Positions 17,827 to 26,414 of a stretch of DNA of 52,695 nt are shown here, piece after piece; the first letter of the stretch is position 1; the number at the start of each line of letters is the position of its first letter. Below the pieces are notes generated by a model that was given only the letters and a program-made list of their open reading frames with translations, was not told where the DNA came from and did not search any database. Location: assembly GCA_029267335.1 (NCBI GenBank), contig JAJUJC010000008.1, positions 1 to 52,695 of the forward strand, in the 5' to 3' direction. The DNA comes from Intestinibacillus massiliensis. GTDB taxonomy: Bacteria > Bacillota > Clostridia > Oscillospirales > Butyricicoccaceae. Both the position numbers and the translations under genes were made by a program.

Positions 17827-17862
17827 AAGATCTGCTCCCGTTTCCGGAGCAGGTCTTTCGCT
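17827..17862 (+). terminator. Terminator after the FTR1 remnant
   Basis: AGATCTGCTCC pairs with GGAGCAGGTCT (one G-T pair), followed by TTTCGCTTTC. Confidence 0.7.
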
Positions 17863-17899
17863 TTCTTGCAGAAAAAACCATTGTGTTCCACGGTAGCAC

Positions 17900-17928
17900 T
17901 TGACGATGCGCGTCAGGATTGATATAAT
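17900..17928 (+). promoter_or_regulatory. Strong promoter of the butyrate CoA-transferase gene
   Basis: TTGACG (17900-17905), exactly 17 bases, TATAAT (17923-17928). This is among the best sigma-A matches in the window. Confidence 0.85.
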
Positions 17929-17936
17929 TATAACAA
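17919..17936 (+). promoter_or_regulatory. Candidate Rex operator over the CoA-transferase -10
   Basis: TTGATATAATTATAACAA agrees with TTGTTAA-N4-TTAACAA at 11 of 14 fixed positions and covers the -10 hexamer, a position where a repressor would block RNA polymerase. It is weaker than the sites at ldh and gap because the AT-rich -10 itself contributes to the match. Confidence 0.45.
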
Positions 17937-17993
17937 TCATTGTAGAGATTGCAGTTAGGACAGCGCGAGTTCGCGCAGGAGGGATTAATTTTT

Positions 17994-19337
17994 ATGGACA
18001 TCCATGCGTTATACGAGCAAAAGCTGACGACGGCGGAGCAGGCTGTCGCCATCGTGAAGGACGGCGACTGGCTGGATTACGGCTGGGCGACGGGTACGCC
18101 GGTCTTGCTCGACCGTGCGCTGGCAAAACGTATGAGCGAGCTTTCCGATATTAAAATTCGCGGTGGCATCCTGATGTGGGAGCCGGAGATCTTCAAGATC
18201 GAAGACCCCGCGGCGCATTTTTGCTGGAACTCCTGGCACATGTCGGGCATCGAACGCAAGGCGATCGAGCGCGGCTTTGCTTTCTATGGCGCGCTGCGCT
18301 ACTCCGAACTGCCCCGTTGGTATCGCGAGAATGTCGGCATGATCGACGCGGTCATGATTCAGGTCGCGCCGATGGACGAGCACGGCTACTTTAACTTCGG
18401 TCCGTCTGCCTCCCACCTTAAGGCGGCGTGCGAGGTCGCGAAGGTCGTCATCGTCGAGGTCAACGAGAATATGCCGCGCTGCATGGGCGGCTTTGAAGAG
18501 GGTATCCATATCTCCGACGTCACGATGGTCGTCGAGGGTGAAAATCCGCCGATCGCGGAACTGGGTGCGGGCGGTCCCGCGACGGAAGTCGACAAGACCG
18601 TTGCAACGCTCATCACGGAAGAGATCCCGAACGGCGCGTGCCTGCAGCTCGGCATCGGCGGCATGCCGAACGCGGTCGGCTCCATGATCGCACAGTCTGA
18701 CCTCAAGGATCTCGGCGTGCACACCGAGATGTATGTCGACGCCTTTGTCGACATCGCCAAGGCGGGTAAGATCACAGGTGCGCGCAAGTCGATCGACCGT
18801 GGTCGTCAGGTGTTTGCATTCGGCGCAGGCACGCAGAAGCTGTATGACTATGTGTCGAACAATCCCGCGTGCATGTCCGCACCGGTCTCCTACACGAACG
18901 ACGCGCGCACCATCGCGCAGCTCGATAACTTCATCTCGATCAACAACGCAGTCGACGTCGACCTGTTCGGTCAGGTCAGCTCGGAGTCCTCGGGCATCCG
19001 CCAGATCTCCGGCGCGGGCGGTCAGCTCGACTTCGTGCTCGGCGCATACCTGTCCAAGGGCGGCAAGAGCTTCATCTGCTGCTCTTCGACCTTCTCGCGC
19101 AAGGACGGCACGCTCGTCAGCCGCATCCGCCCGACGCTCGAAAACGGTTCGGTCGTCACGGACGCGCGCCCGAACGTGCACTGGCTCGTCACCGAGTACG
19201 GCAAGGTCTGCCTTAAGGGTCTGTCCTCGTGGCAGCGCGCGGAGGCGATCATCTCGGTCGCGCATCCGGAGTTCCGCGATCAGCTCATCGCAGACGCGGA
19301 TAAGATGCACCTGTGGCGCCGCAGCAACAAACGCTAA
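17994..19337 (+). CDS. but: Butyryl-CoA:acetate CoA-transferase
   Basis: 447 aa family-I CoA-transferase that moves CoA from butyryl-CoA to acetate, the last step of butyrate formation in many gut Clostridia. It follows the Roseburia/Faecalibacterium type along its length: the N-terminus has [13 protein letters not shown], the middle has [15 protein letters not shown] and [14 protein letters not shown], the CoA loop is [14 protein letters not shown] (about 217-230), catalytic Glu is near 245 (HTEMYVDA), and the C-terminus is [10 protein letters not shown]. The close 4-hydroxybutyrate CoA-transferases are the main alternative, but the motif set fits the butyryl type better. The start at 17994 follows GGAGGG. 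It is monocistronic with a strong promoter and terminator. Confidence 0.92.
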   Translation: MDIHALYEQKLTTAEQAVAIVKDGDWLDYGWATGTPVLLDRALAKRMSELSDIKIRGGILMWEPEIFKIEDPAAHFCWNSWHMSGIERKAIERGFAFYGALRYSELPRWYRENVGMIDAVMIQVAPMDEHGYFNFGPSASHLKAACEVAKVVIVEVNENMPRCMGGFEEGIHISDVTMVVEGENPPIAELGAGGPATEVDKTVATLITEEIPNGACLQLGIGGMPNAVGSMIAQSDLKDLGVHTEMYVDAFVDIAKAGKITGARKSIDRGRQVFAFGAGTQKLYDYVSNNPACMSAPVSYTNDARTIAQLDNFISINNAVDVDLFGQVSSESSGIRQISGAGGQLDFVLGAYLSKGGKSFICCSSTFSRKDGTLVSRIRPTLENGSVVTDARPNVHWLVTEYGKVCLKGLSSWQRAEAIISVAHPEFRDQLIADADKMHLWRRSNKR

Positions 19338-19340
19338 TCA

Positions 19341-19377
19341 AAAAAAGTCCAGCCCCAAGGGGCTGGACTTTTTGTTT
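19341..19377. terminator. Bidirectional terminator between but and rodA
   Basis: AAAGTCCAGCCCC pairs with GGGGCTGGACTTT over AA, with A- and T-runs on both sides. Confidence 0.92.
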
Positions 19378-19378
19378 G

Positions 19379-20494
19379 TCATTGTTTGAGCCAGGATGGT
19401 TTTTCGCGCATGCCTACGCCCGCGGCGATGCCAATCGCGGCATACATCGTGACGACCGAGGTGCCGCCGTAGCTGAAGAAGGGCAGCGTCAGACCCATGA
19501 TGGGCAAAAAGCCGATGCACATGAACACGTTCTCGAAAAGCTGGAACAGAAACATGCCGGCAAGCCCGATGACCACGCTCGAGGAAAAGCGTGTGTCCGC
19601 CTGATACGCGATGTAGAACAGCCGCAGCACGATGCATGCGAGCAGCGCAAGGATGATGCAGCAGCCGATGAATCCGAACTCCTCGCCCGCGACCGCAAAA
19701 ATAAAGTCGGTGTGCTTGGCGGGCAGCATGCCGTACTGCGTCTGGTTTCCTTGCAGGTAGCCCGCGCCGAACAGCTTGCCCGCGCCGATCGCGATCTTGC
19801 CCTGTGTGGTCTGATATGCAAGATCCTGGTCGATCGACGGATCGAGCAGCACAAGGATACGGTTTTTCTGGTAGGATTTGAGCAGGAAGTTCCACAGAAA
19901 CGGTACGGACGCGATGGCGAACACCGCCCCGCCGAGGAACCACTTGAGGCTCAGCCCTGCTGCGAACAGCATGACGAGACAGATCGCAAAATACGCGAGC
20001 GCGCTGCCCATATCGCCCGATGCGACAACGATGATGCCCATCGTGAGCAGCAGGTGTACGCCGAGGATCATGACGGTCTTCATGCGGTTGAGCCCGTCGC
20101 GCACCTGTGAGAGATGCGCGGCAAAGGTGCAGATGAAGAGGATCTTGCCGATCTCGGCGGGCTGCAAGCTGATCGGGCCGAGCACGATCCAGCTGCGGTT
20201 GCCGCCCTGCTCGCTGCCGATGACCGCGACCGATGCCTGAAAAATAAGGTTCGCGACATAGACCCACTTCCAATAGGGGATAAAGGTTTCGAGATCGACG
20301 AGCGACATCAGCACGAACACCGCGATACCGATGAGCACTGCGCCGCCTTGTACAAGTAAAAATTTGTTGGTATCATACGCGTGTGTCGCACTCGAGATGA
20401 GCACAAGCCCATAGCACGAGCACACAAGCGCGAGCAGCATGAGGCATAGATCTGTGTGTTTGAGATAATGCCATGCCGCGCGAAACGGCTGCAT
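19379..20494 (-). CDS. rodA: RodA, SEDS-family peptidoglycan polymerase
   Basis: 371 aa polytopic membrane protein with about ten helices. RodA polymerises glycan strands from lipid II with a class B penicillin-binding protein and is needed for cell shape. Family segments include GGNRSWIVLGPISLQPAEIGK, LLDPSIDQDLAYQ, the conserved LPAKHTDFIFAVAGEEFGFIG and MGLTLPFFSYGGTS. I call it RodA rather than FtsW or SpoVE because of QPAEIGK and HTDFIFA and the short N-terminus. GGAAAGGAA precedes the ATG. It is alone, divergent from fhs; no mreBCD is nearby. Confidence 0.9.
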   Translation of the reverse strand: MQPFRAAWHYLKHTDLCLMLLALVCSCYGLVLISSATHAYDTNKFLLVQGGAVLIGIAVFVLMSLVDLETFIPYWKWVYVANLIFQASVAVIGSEQGGNRSWIVLGPISLQPAEIGKILFICTFAAHLSQVRDGLNRMKTVMILGVHLLLTMGIIVVASGDMGSALAYFAICLVMLFAAGLSLKWFLGGAVFAIASVPFLWNFLLKSYQKNRILVLLDPSIDQDLAYQTTQGKIAIGAGKLFGAGYLQGNQTQYGMLPAKHTDFIFAVAGEEFGFIGCCIILALLACIVLRLFYIAYQADTRFSSSVVIGLAGMFLFQLFENVFMCIGFLPIMGLTLPFFSYGGTSVVTMYAAIGIAAGVGMREKPSWLKQ

Positions 20495-20595
20495 GAGAAC
20501 ACTTCCTTTCCGGAGATTGCCTATTTATCATATCATAAAGCGCACGCTTATGCACGTTAATTTTCGGTGAAAACGCAGATTCTTGACGCACCGTG

Positions 20596-20624
20596 GTGAC
20601 AATACGACGGTGGGCGTGTATAAT
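20596..20624 (+). promoter_or_regulatory. Promoter of fhs
   Basis: GTGACA (20596-20601), 17-base spacer, TATAAT (20619-20624). Confidence 0.65.
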
Positions 20625-20672
20625 GAAGCTATCATCGGAAAACCGGTTTTATATGGGAGGAACGATACGAAT

Positions 20673-22343
20673 ATGATGACAGACATTGAGATCGCGCAGC
20701 AGTGCAGCATGCGTCCGATCGTCGAGGTCGCGCGCGCGGCAGGCGTTCACGAGGACGATCTGGAACAGTACGGCAAATACAAGGCAAAGCTGTCCGCCGA
20801 CGTGTGGAAGCGCGTGCAGGGCAAGCCGGACGGCAAGCTCATTCTGGTCACGGCGATCAACCCGACCCCCGCAGGCGAGGGCAAGACGACGACCACGGTC
20901 GGTCTGGGCGACGCCATGCGCGTGCTCGGCAAAAACGCAATGATCGCACTGCGCGAGCCCTCCCTCGGTCCGGTATTCGGCATCAAGGGCGGCGCCGCGG
21001 GCGGCGGCTATGCGCAGGTCGTGCCGATGGAGGACATCAACCTCCACTTTACGGGTGACATGCACGCGATCACCGCGGCGAACAACCTGCTGTGCACGAT
21101 GCTTGACAACCATTTGCAGCAGGGCAACCCGCTCGGCATCGACCCGCGCCGCATCATCTTCACCCGCGTGCTCGATATGAACGACCGGGCTCTGCGCAAC
21201 ATCACGATCGGTCTGGGCGGCAAGGTGAACGGTGTACCGCGCGAGGATCACTTCATGATCACGGTCGCGAGCGAAGTCATGGCGATTTTGTGCCTTGCCG
21301 ACGGTCTGGACGATCTCAAGAAGCGTTTTGGTGACATCCTCGTCGCGTACAACTACGCGGGCGAGCCTGTTTACGCACGCGATCTGCACGCCGAGGGCGC
21401 AATGGCGGCGCTCATGCGCGACGCGATCAAGCCCAACATGGTGCAGACACTCGAGGGCACGCCCTGCCTGATGCACGGCGGTCCGTTTGCGAACATCGCG
21501 CACGGCTGCAACAGCGTGCAGGCGACCCGCCTCGCGCTCAAGCTTGCGGACTACACCATTACCGAGGCGGGCTTCGGCGCGGATCTCGGCGCGGAGAAGT
21601 TCTTCGACATCAAGTGCCGCAAGGCGGGGCTGCGCCCGGACTGTGCAGTCCTTGTCGCGACCGTGCGTGCGCTCAAGTATAACGGCGGCGTGCCCAAGGC
21701 CGAGCTGAACACGGAAAACCTCGACGCGCTGCGCCGCGGCATCGTTAATCTGGAAAAGCACATCGAAAACCTGCACAAGTTCGGCGTGCCGGTCGTCGTC
21801 GCGATCAACGCTTTCCCGACCGACACCGCCGCCGAGCAGCAGTTTATTTATGACTTCTGCGCGGAGCGTGGCATTGAGGTCGCACTGTCCGAGGTATTCG
21901 CCAAGGGCGGCGAAGGCGGCGTTGCCCTCGCAGAGAAGGTGCTCACCGCGGTGGAAAGCGGCAAGGCAGCATTCCACACGCTCTATGAGGATACGCTGTC
22001 GCTCGAGGGCAAGATCGAAGCCATCGCGACCGAGATCTACGGCGCGAAGGACGTCAGCATCCAGCCTGCCGCTGCGAAGGAGCTGCAAAATATCGCCGCC
22101 ATGGGTTATGCGCACCTCCCTGTGTGCATGGCAAAGACCCAGTACTCCCTGTCCGACGATGCAAATGCACTCGGCCGCCCCCAGGGCTTTACGCTGACCG
22201 TGCGCACTGCACGCCTGTCCGCAGGCGCAGGCTTCGTCGTGTGCGAGACCGGCGCGATCATGACCATGCCCGGTCTGCCCAAGGTGCCTGCCGCGGAGAA
22301 GATCGACGTCGACGGGGACGGCAAGATCACAGGGCTGTTCTAA
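20673..22343 (+). CDS. fhs: Formate-tetrahydrofolate ligase
   Basis: 556 aa ATP-dependent enzyme that makes 10-formyl-THF from formate, feeding purine and fMet-tRNA synthesis and the methyl branch of one-carbon metabolism. The P-loop TPAGEGKT (about 65-72) and [22 protein letters not shown] are characteristic. Length is standard. Two adjacent ATG codons at 20673 and 20676 lie about 11-14 bases after GGGAGGA, so the exact start is uncertain by one codon. It is monocistronic. No folD or Wood-Ljungdahl genes are in the window. Confidence 0.95.
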   Translation: MMTDIEIAQQCSMRPIVEVARAAGVHEDDLEQYGKYKAKLSADVWKRVQGKPDGKLILVTAINPTPAGEGKTTTTVGLGDAMRVLGKNAMIALREPSLGPVFGIKGGAAGGGYAQVVPMEDINLHFTGDMHAITAANNLLCTMLDNHLQQGNPLGIDPRRIIFTRVLDMNDRALRNITIGLGGKVNGVPREDHFMITVASEVMAILCLADGLDDLKKRFGDILVAYNYAGEPVYARDLHAEGAMAALMRDAIKPNMVQTLEGTPCLMHGGPFANIAHGCNSVQATRLALKLADYTITEAGFGADLGAEKFFDIKCRKAGLRPDCAVLVATVRALKYNGGVPKAELNTENLDALRRGIVNLEKHIENLHKFGVPVVVAINAFPTDTAAEQQFIYDFCAERGIEVALSEVFAKGGEGGVALAEKVLTAVESGKAAFHTLYEDTLSLEGKIEAIATEIYGAKDVSIQPAAAKELQNIAAMGYAHLPVCMAKTQYSLSDDANALGRPQGFTLTVRTARLSAGAGFVVCETGAIMTMPGLPKVPAAEKIDVDGDGKITGLF

Positions 22344-22377
22344 GATTCTTTCCGTAGCCGTTTCTGTTCAACCATAA

Positions 22378-22434
22378 AAAAACCGCACCTGCGGCGTTCG
22401 ACTCAGTCGATGCACGCCGCAGGTGCGGTTCTTT
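22378..22434. terminator. Bidirectional terminator between fhs and the CAP gene
   Basis: A 16-bp stem (AACCGCACCTGCGGCG with its complement, 22381-22430) carries A and T runs on either side and ends both convergent genes. Confidence 0.92.
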
Positions 22435-22456
22435 TCATGAGAGATGTTACACACGC

Positions 22457-23287
22457 TTAGTCCGCGAAAAGCTGCACCCAGTAGATCGTGCCGCCGTTAT
22501 TGACCGCAGCCACACCGATGCGTCCGTACTGCGAGCCCAGGATGTTCGCGCGGTGACCGGAGGAGTTCATCCAGCTGTTCATGACCGCGTTCGCGTCCTT
22601 CTGCCCGTATGCGATATTCTCGCCTGCCGCGCGGAAGCTCGCACCCGCCTGTGTCATCGCGGTCGAAAACGACGTGCCGTTCGGACGGGTGTGTGCGAAG
22701 CTCTGACGGATCTCACCCGCACGCACACGCGCCGCCGCGCTCAGCTTTGCGTCAACGGTCAGTGCGGACAGCCCGTTCTGGGCACGCGCCTCATTGACCA
22801 GACGGACGACCGCCGCCTCCTGTGACGCGTCGCTTGCCGTCGTGCCCGTCGTCGTGTTGCCGGTGGACGGCTTGGTCGTCGTCGTGCCCGTCGTCGTGTT
22901 GCCGGTGGACGGCTTGGTCGTCGTCGTGCCCGTCGTCGTGTTGCCGGTGGACGGCTTGGTCGTCGTCGTGCCCGTCGTCGTGTTACCCGTGCACGGCTTG
23001 GTCGTCGTGCAGCCTGCGGCCGTGCAGGTGGCGGACGGCTTGGTCACGCTCGTGCAGCCCGCGCGGTTCGCGGTCGTCCCCTTGATGCCATTTAAAACGG
23101 TGCTGTTGCAGCCGTTCACCGCGGCAAGGCACGCCATCGCATTCGTCGTCGCGCCACGCAGCGCAACGCACGCGCTCGTGCTGCAAACGGTGGGCATGCT
23201 CTGCGGCAGATTCACCGCACCCGCGCTCATCGTGCCCACCAGTGCGGTACAAACCGACAGCACCATCATTTTTTTCATCTTGTTCAT
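22457..23287 (-). CDS. Secreted CAP/SCP-domain protein with Thr-rich repeat linker
   Basis: 276 aa. The signal peptide (about 1-24) is followed by a Cys-rich region (about 35-99, nine Cys), a Thr/Gly/Pro linker of 14-residue repeats (about 101-148) and a CAP domain (158-276). CAP signatures are VRLVNEARAQNGL, FAHTRPNGTSF, GENIAYG and WMNSSGHRANIL. The domain resembles B. subtilis YkwD-type CAP proteins. Bacterial members are secreted and of unclear enzymatic role; some associate with spores or walls. The ATG at 23287 has GGAGA about nine bases upstream; the reading from 23458 has no support. Confidence 0.85.
   Translation of the reverse strand: MNKMKKMMVLSVCTALVGTMSAGAVNLPQSMPTVCSTSACVALRGATTNAMACLAAVNGCNSTVLNGIKGTTANRAGCTSVTKPSATCTAAGCTTTKPCTGNTTTGTTTTKPSTGNTTTGTTTTKPSTGNTTTGTTTTKPSTGNTTTGTTASDASQEAAVVRLVNEARAQNGLSALTVDAKLSAAARVRAGEIRQSFAHTRPNGTSFSTAMTQAGASFRAAGENIAYGQKDANAVMNSWMNSSGHRANILGSQYGRIGVAAVNNGGTIYWVQLFAD
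22859..22984. repeat. 42-bp tandem repeat, three perfect copies
   Basis: Copies at 22859-22900, 22901-22942 and 22943-22984 are identical as read. Degenerate partial copies flank them (about 22840-22858 and 22985-23010). The unit encodes a Thr-rich 14-mer containing KPSTG within the CAP protein. Confidence 0.92.
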
Positions 23288-23414
23288 GTTTCTCACTCTC
23301 CTTGTTGTTTTGCAGCAAAATTCGCAAAAATCAGCGTTTTCCCTGCTGGTTTCCAAGTTTACCACCGAACGGACGGTTGAGCAATGGAAAAAAGTTTCTC
23401 TATTACGCAAACTT

Positions 23415-23455
23415 ATAAAAAAGCCGAGGAAATTACTAGATATTCCCTCGGCTTG
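23415..23455 (-). terminator. Terminator of yaaH
   Basis: GCCGAGG pairs with CCTCGGC; on the minus strand it is followed by TTTTTTATAAG. Confidence 0.82.
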
Positions 23456-23475
23456 CAAAAATATAACCGTATTTT

Positions 23476-24753
23476 TTAGCGTTTTTCGATGTTATAAAGG
23501 GAACCTATCAGCAGCCAGAGCTGCGGGAACCACTTCATCAGCGACCAGATGCTCACGCCGCGCAGCTTTTTCTCGCTTGCAAGGGCGAGTTTTGCCGCCA
23601 CGCTGCGCGCATCCTCAAACCAGACCTCATGCCCGATGCGGCTGTGATAGTAGTTGTAATACGGCGACTGCGCCGTGTAGTCATACGCGATCGCGGCGTT
23701 CTGCTCGACCGCCTGCTGCACCGCTTCGACGTTGCCGATGCTGCGCGCGACGCTCGTACCCTGCACATAGGGCAGCGTCCAGTCGTAGCCGTAGTTCGGC
23801 ATGCCGAGGAACAGCTTGCCCGCGGGGATCTCGGTCAGCGCGAAATCGACGACCTGACGCACTTTGTTAATGGGAGCGACCGCCATCGGCGCGGAGCGTG
23901 AGTACCCCCACTCATAGGTCATAAGCAGCGCGTTGTCCGCCGCGTTGCCGAGTGCGGCGTAGTCGTGCGCTTCGTAGAGCAGTCCCTTCTGCGTGCGCGA
24001 GGTCTTGGGTGCGAGTGCGACAAACACCTCATAGCCCTTCGCGCCGAGGGTCTCCTCCGCCTTTTTGACAAAGGCGGCGTAGGCGTCCGCGTCCTCGGGC
24101 GGGATATACTCAAAATCGATGTCAAGCCCCGCATAGCCCTTGCGCGCCATGGTTTCCGCGAGCTGCGCGAGCAAACGATCCTGCGCCGCCTCGTTGCGCA
24201 GCAGCACCGAAGCGCGTTCGCTCGAAAACAATCCGTCCGCGCCCAAGGTCGTGAGCACAAGCAGCGGCTTTGTGCCGTAAGAGCGGATGATGGTCACGAC
24301 CGCGCCGTCCTCCTGCTGGAGCAGGTCGCCCTCGGGCGTGAAGCCATAGGAAAATACCGAAGCATAGGTCAGAAACGGCAGCGCCTTGCGCAGCGTCAGC
24401 CGGTCGATGTTGGGATAGAGATAGCCGTTCGTCGCGATCGTACCCTGCTTGGGCTGCGTCAGCGATAAAATAAGGGTCTGCCCCGGCTCGATCTTCGCCT
24501 GTCCGCCGAGCGACGGGTTGAGCTGAAAAATTTCGTTCACGGTCATGTCGTGCCGCATCGCGATCGAGACAAGGGTCTCCCCTGGCTCGACGATATGATA
24601 TTCTTTGGGATAGCGGATGACGAGCGTCTGTCCGACCGCAAGACGACCGGGATCGGTCAGCTCGTTGTCCGAAATAATGCGCTCCATGGGAACTTTATAC
24701 TGCCGGGCGATGGAATAAACGCTTTCGCCCGGCTTTACGGTATGGATCGTCAT
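23476..24753 (-). CDS. yaaH: YaaH/SleL-type spore peptidoglycan hydrolase (2 LysM + GH18)
   Basis: 425 aa. Two LysM peptidoglycan-binding repeats (about 3-46 and 50-95) precede a GH18 barrel. The GH18 catalytic motif is present as GLDIDFEYIPPED (DxxDxE). In Bacillus this family is an N-acetylglucosaminidase acting on spore cortex during germination, and it lacks a signal peptide, as here. ATG 24753 follows AAAGGTGG. It is monocistronic between two terminators. Together with the micropeptide promoter it supports a spore-forming host. Confidence 0.9.
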   Translation of the reverse strand: MTIHTVKPGESVYSIARQYKVPMERIISDNELTDPGRLAVGQTLVIRYPKEYHIVEPGETLVSIAMRHDMTVNEIFQLNPSLGGQAKIEPGQTLILSLTQPKQGTIATNGYLYPNIDRLTLRKALPFLTYASVFSYGFTPEGDLLQQEDGAVVTIIRSYGTKPLLVLTTLGADGLFSSERASVLLRNEAAQDRLLAQLAETMARKGYAGLDIDFEYIPPEDADAYAAFVKKAEETLGAKGYEVFVALAPKTSRTQKGLLYEAHDYAALGNAADNALLMTYEWGYSRSAPMAVAPINKVRQVVDFALTEIPAGKLFLGMPNYGYDWTLPYVQGTSVARSIGNVEAVQQAVEQNAAIAYDYTAQSPYYNYYHSRIGHEVWFEDARSVAAKLALASEKKLRGVSIWSLMKWFPQLWLLIGSLYNIEKR

Positions 24754-24815
24754 AGGAAATACCACCTTTCCTGTCATCCTATGCGCGCCGCGCCGTATCC
24801 GCTCCCCAGATGCGC

Positions 24816-24852
24816 AAAAGCGCCGCCGCAGATCCTGCCTGCGGCGGCGCTT
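24816..24852 (-). terminator. Terminator of the MBL-fold gene
   Basis: AAGCGCCGCCGCAG and its complement form a 14-bp stem; the minus-strand 3' side ends in CTTTTG. Confidence 0.78.
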
Positions 24853-24861
24853 GCGGTTGGT

Positions 24862-25800
24862 TCAGTGCTGCACGCGGTAAAAGGACACCCCGTCGCGGGT
24901 GCTCTGCGCGAGCTTTTCCATGCGGCACAAATGCACGAGATGCGCGGCCGTCTCGAGCAGCGCAAGCGCAAGCTGCTCACGCAGCGCGTCCGCACCGCCG
25001 TCCCAATGCAGCGCGTGCGCAAGCTGCCATGCCGTGCCCTCGCCCCATTCGTCGAGCAGGGCGCAAATTTCGTCGCAGCGACGTGCATGGTGCGCGAGCA
25101 GTTGGTCGATGCGGTCATCGACGTGCTCAATGGGCGCACCGTGTGCGGGCAGCAGCCGCGTAATGTGCATCGTGCGCACCTTGCGCAGGTTGCGCAGATA
25201 GATGCCGAGCGCGTCATTGCCGTCGCCCCACACGCCGATATGCGGCGTGATCTCCGCGAGAATGTGGTCGCCGCCGAGCAAAATGCCGGACTCGCGCGCC
25301 CACAGACCGAGCGTATCGGGCGTGTGCCCCGCGAGATCGACCGCTTCAAAGGCATAGCCGCCCACAGGAAAGCGCGCGCCGTCGTGCACCGCAATGCAGT
25401 CCGCAGGCAGCGCGTGCCCATACGGCGAGCACGCTTTAGGCGTGAGACCGCATGCCGCAGGTGCCCCGAGCGACGCGACCCACTCCGCTGTCGGGTCGAT
25501 GGCCGCGCCCGCGCCGCAATACACGCGCGTCGAGGGCGTGCGCAAAAGCGCGCACAGTCCGCTGTGCGCGGGCGAGCGGTCGGTCAGGAAGAGGTCGGTC
25601 TCCTCCATGCGCACCCCGAGTGACGCGAGCGCCTCGCGCACCGCGCGTTCCCCGCCGCCGTCCGCCGGTGCGGTATCGACGAGCAGATGGCGCGCGCCCG
25701 CCGCGCCGCGCACAAGATAGCACGCTGTGTGCGCGTCCGGTCTGTCCGTCCGCGGCACGGGAATGCGGTAAATCTCGTTACAGACTTGTTCGACTGCCAT
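24862..25800 (-). CDS. Metallo-beta-lactamase-fold protein with degenerate metal motif
   Basis: 312 aa. The fold is clear: substrate-side strands, a GGDHILAE motif and a C-terminal helical extension like the MBL/winged-helix hydrolases. The first metal-binding motif, normally THxHxDHxG, reads TDRSPAHSG, so two His and the Asp are replaced and only the last His remains. The later ligands are kept: His in AGHTPDT, Asp in GGDHI, His in LPAHGAP. One metal site may be lost, or the protein may have a non-hydrolytic role. GGAGGAAAC precedes the ATG. It lies 30 bp after the HD-hydrolase gene, so it may belong to the DUF896-cca-HD operon. Confidence 0.8.
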   Translation of the reverse strand: MAVEQVCNEIYRIPVPRTDRPDAHTACYLVRGAAGARHLLVDTAPADGGGERAVREALASLGVRMEETDLFLTDRSPAHSGLCALLRTPSTRVYCGAGAAIDPTAEWVASLGAPAACGLTPKACSPYGHALPADCIAVHDGARFPVGGYAFEAVDLAGHTPDTLGLWARESGILLGGDHILAEITPHIGVWGDGNDALGIYLRNLRKVRTMHITRLLPAHGAPIEHVDDRIDQLLAHHARRCDEICALLDEWGEGTAWQLAHALHWDGGADALREQLALALLETAAHLVHLCRMEKLAQSTRDGVSFYRVQH

Positions 25801-25830
25801 ATTGTTGTTTCCTCCGTCTTTCGGGTCGAA

Positions 25831-26409
25831 TTATGTGCGAGTCTCGCACAAATAGGTCGCTTCAAGGTCGCTCAGGTGCAGTTTGACCGCGAGCGGATAT
25901 TTTTCGTAGGCGTTCGCAAGCGCGAAGGAGCCGCCGCGCACCGAGTCGTCAAAGCCGCCCATGTGCCAACGCACGGCGACCGCCTCCTCCGTTTTCAGGC
26001 GCAGAAAGCGTTCAATAAGATAGACCGATTTTTCCCCGTGACCATAGGGAAACTGATCGTCGACCGTGTAATACGGCACTTTTTCCCACTCGCCCGCGGC
26101 ATTTTTCGCATTGCGGAAGGATTGGGTATAAAAGCCCGCCTTGCACAGATCGTGCAGCAGCGAGACCAGTGTGAAGCTCTCGAGATCGTCGGTCTGCGGA
26201 TCATAGTGCTTGGCAATGAGCACCTGATAGACGTTGAGCGAATGCTCGAGCAGGCCGCCCGGATGCGCGGCGTGAAAGCGCGTCGACGCGGGCGCGGTGA
26301 AAAAGTCGGTCGTTTCGAGCCACTCAAGCAGCTTATCCGCGCCACGGCGGTGCACATTTTTGTTAAAGGTATCTAAAAAAGTTTGTTTGAGTTGGTTTAA
26401 ATCACTCAT
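25831..26409 (-). CDS. HD-domain hydrolase
   Basis: 192 aa. The HD-superfamily metal motif is present: H in HPGGLLEHSLNV and the HD pair in SLLHDLCKAGFY, followed by the late His/Asp helix LHLSDLEATYL. Such proteins are phosphohydrolases, often of nucleotides; no substrate can be assigned. The start at 26409 has GGAGG nine bases upstream, inside the last codons of cca. The reading from 26637 would run through cca and is rejected. Third gene of a tight set with DUF896 and cca. Confidence 0.8.
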   Translation of the reverse strand: MSDLNQLKQTFLDTFNKNVHRRGADKLLEWLETTDFFTAPASTRFHAAHPGGLLEHSLNVYQVLIAKHYDPQTDDLESFTLVSLLHDLCKAGFYTQSFRNAKNAAGEWEKVPYYTVDDQFPYGHGEKSVYLIERFLRLKTEEAVAVRWHMGGFDDSVRGGSFALANAYEKYPLAVKLHLSDLEATYLCETRT

Positions 26410-26414
26410 CGCGA

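Noticed and set aside
20583-20588. TTGACG as -35 of fhs
   Set aside because: It lies 30 bases from the TATAAT; GTGACA at 17 bases is the better partner.
22840-23010. CRISPR-like repeats
   Set aside because: The repeats are directly adjoining without spacers and lie in frame within a coding region.
23288-23420. Cyclic-di-AMP or cyclic-di-GMP riboswitch upstream of the CAP gene
   Set aside because: None of the conserved cores are present; I see only small hairpins.
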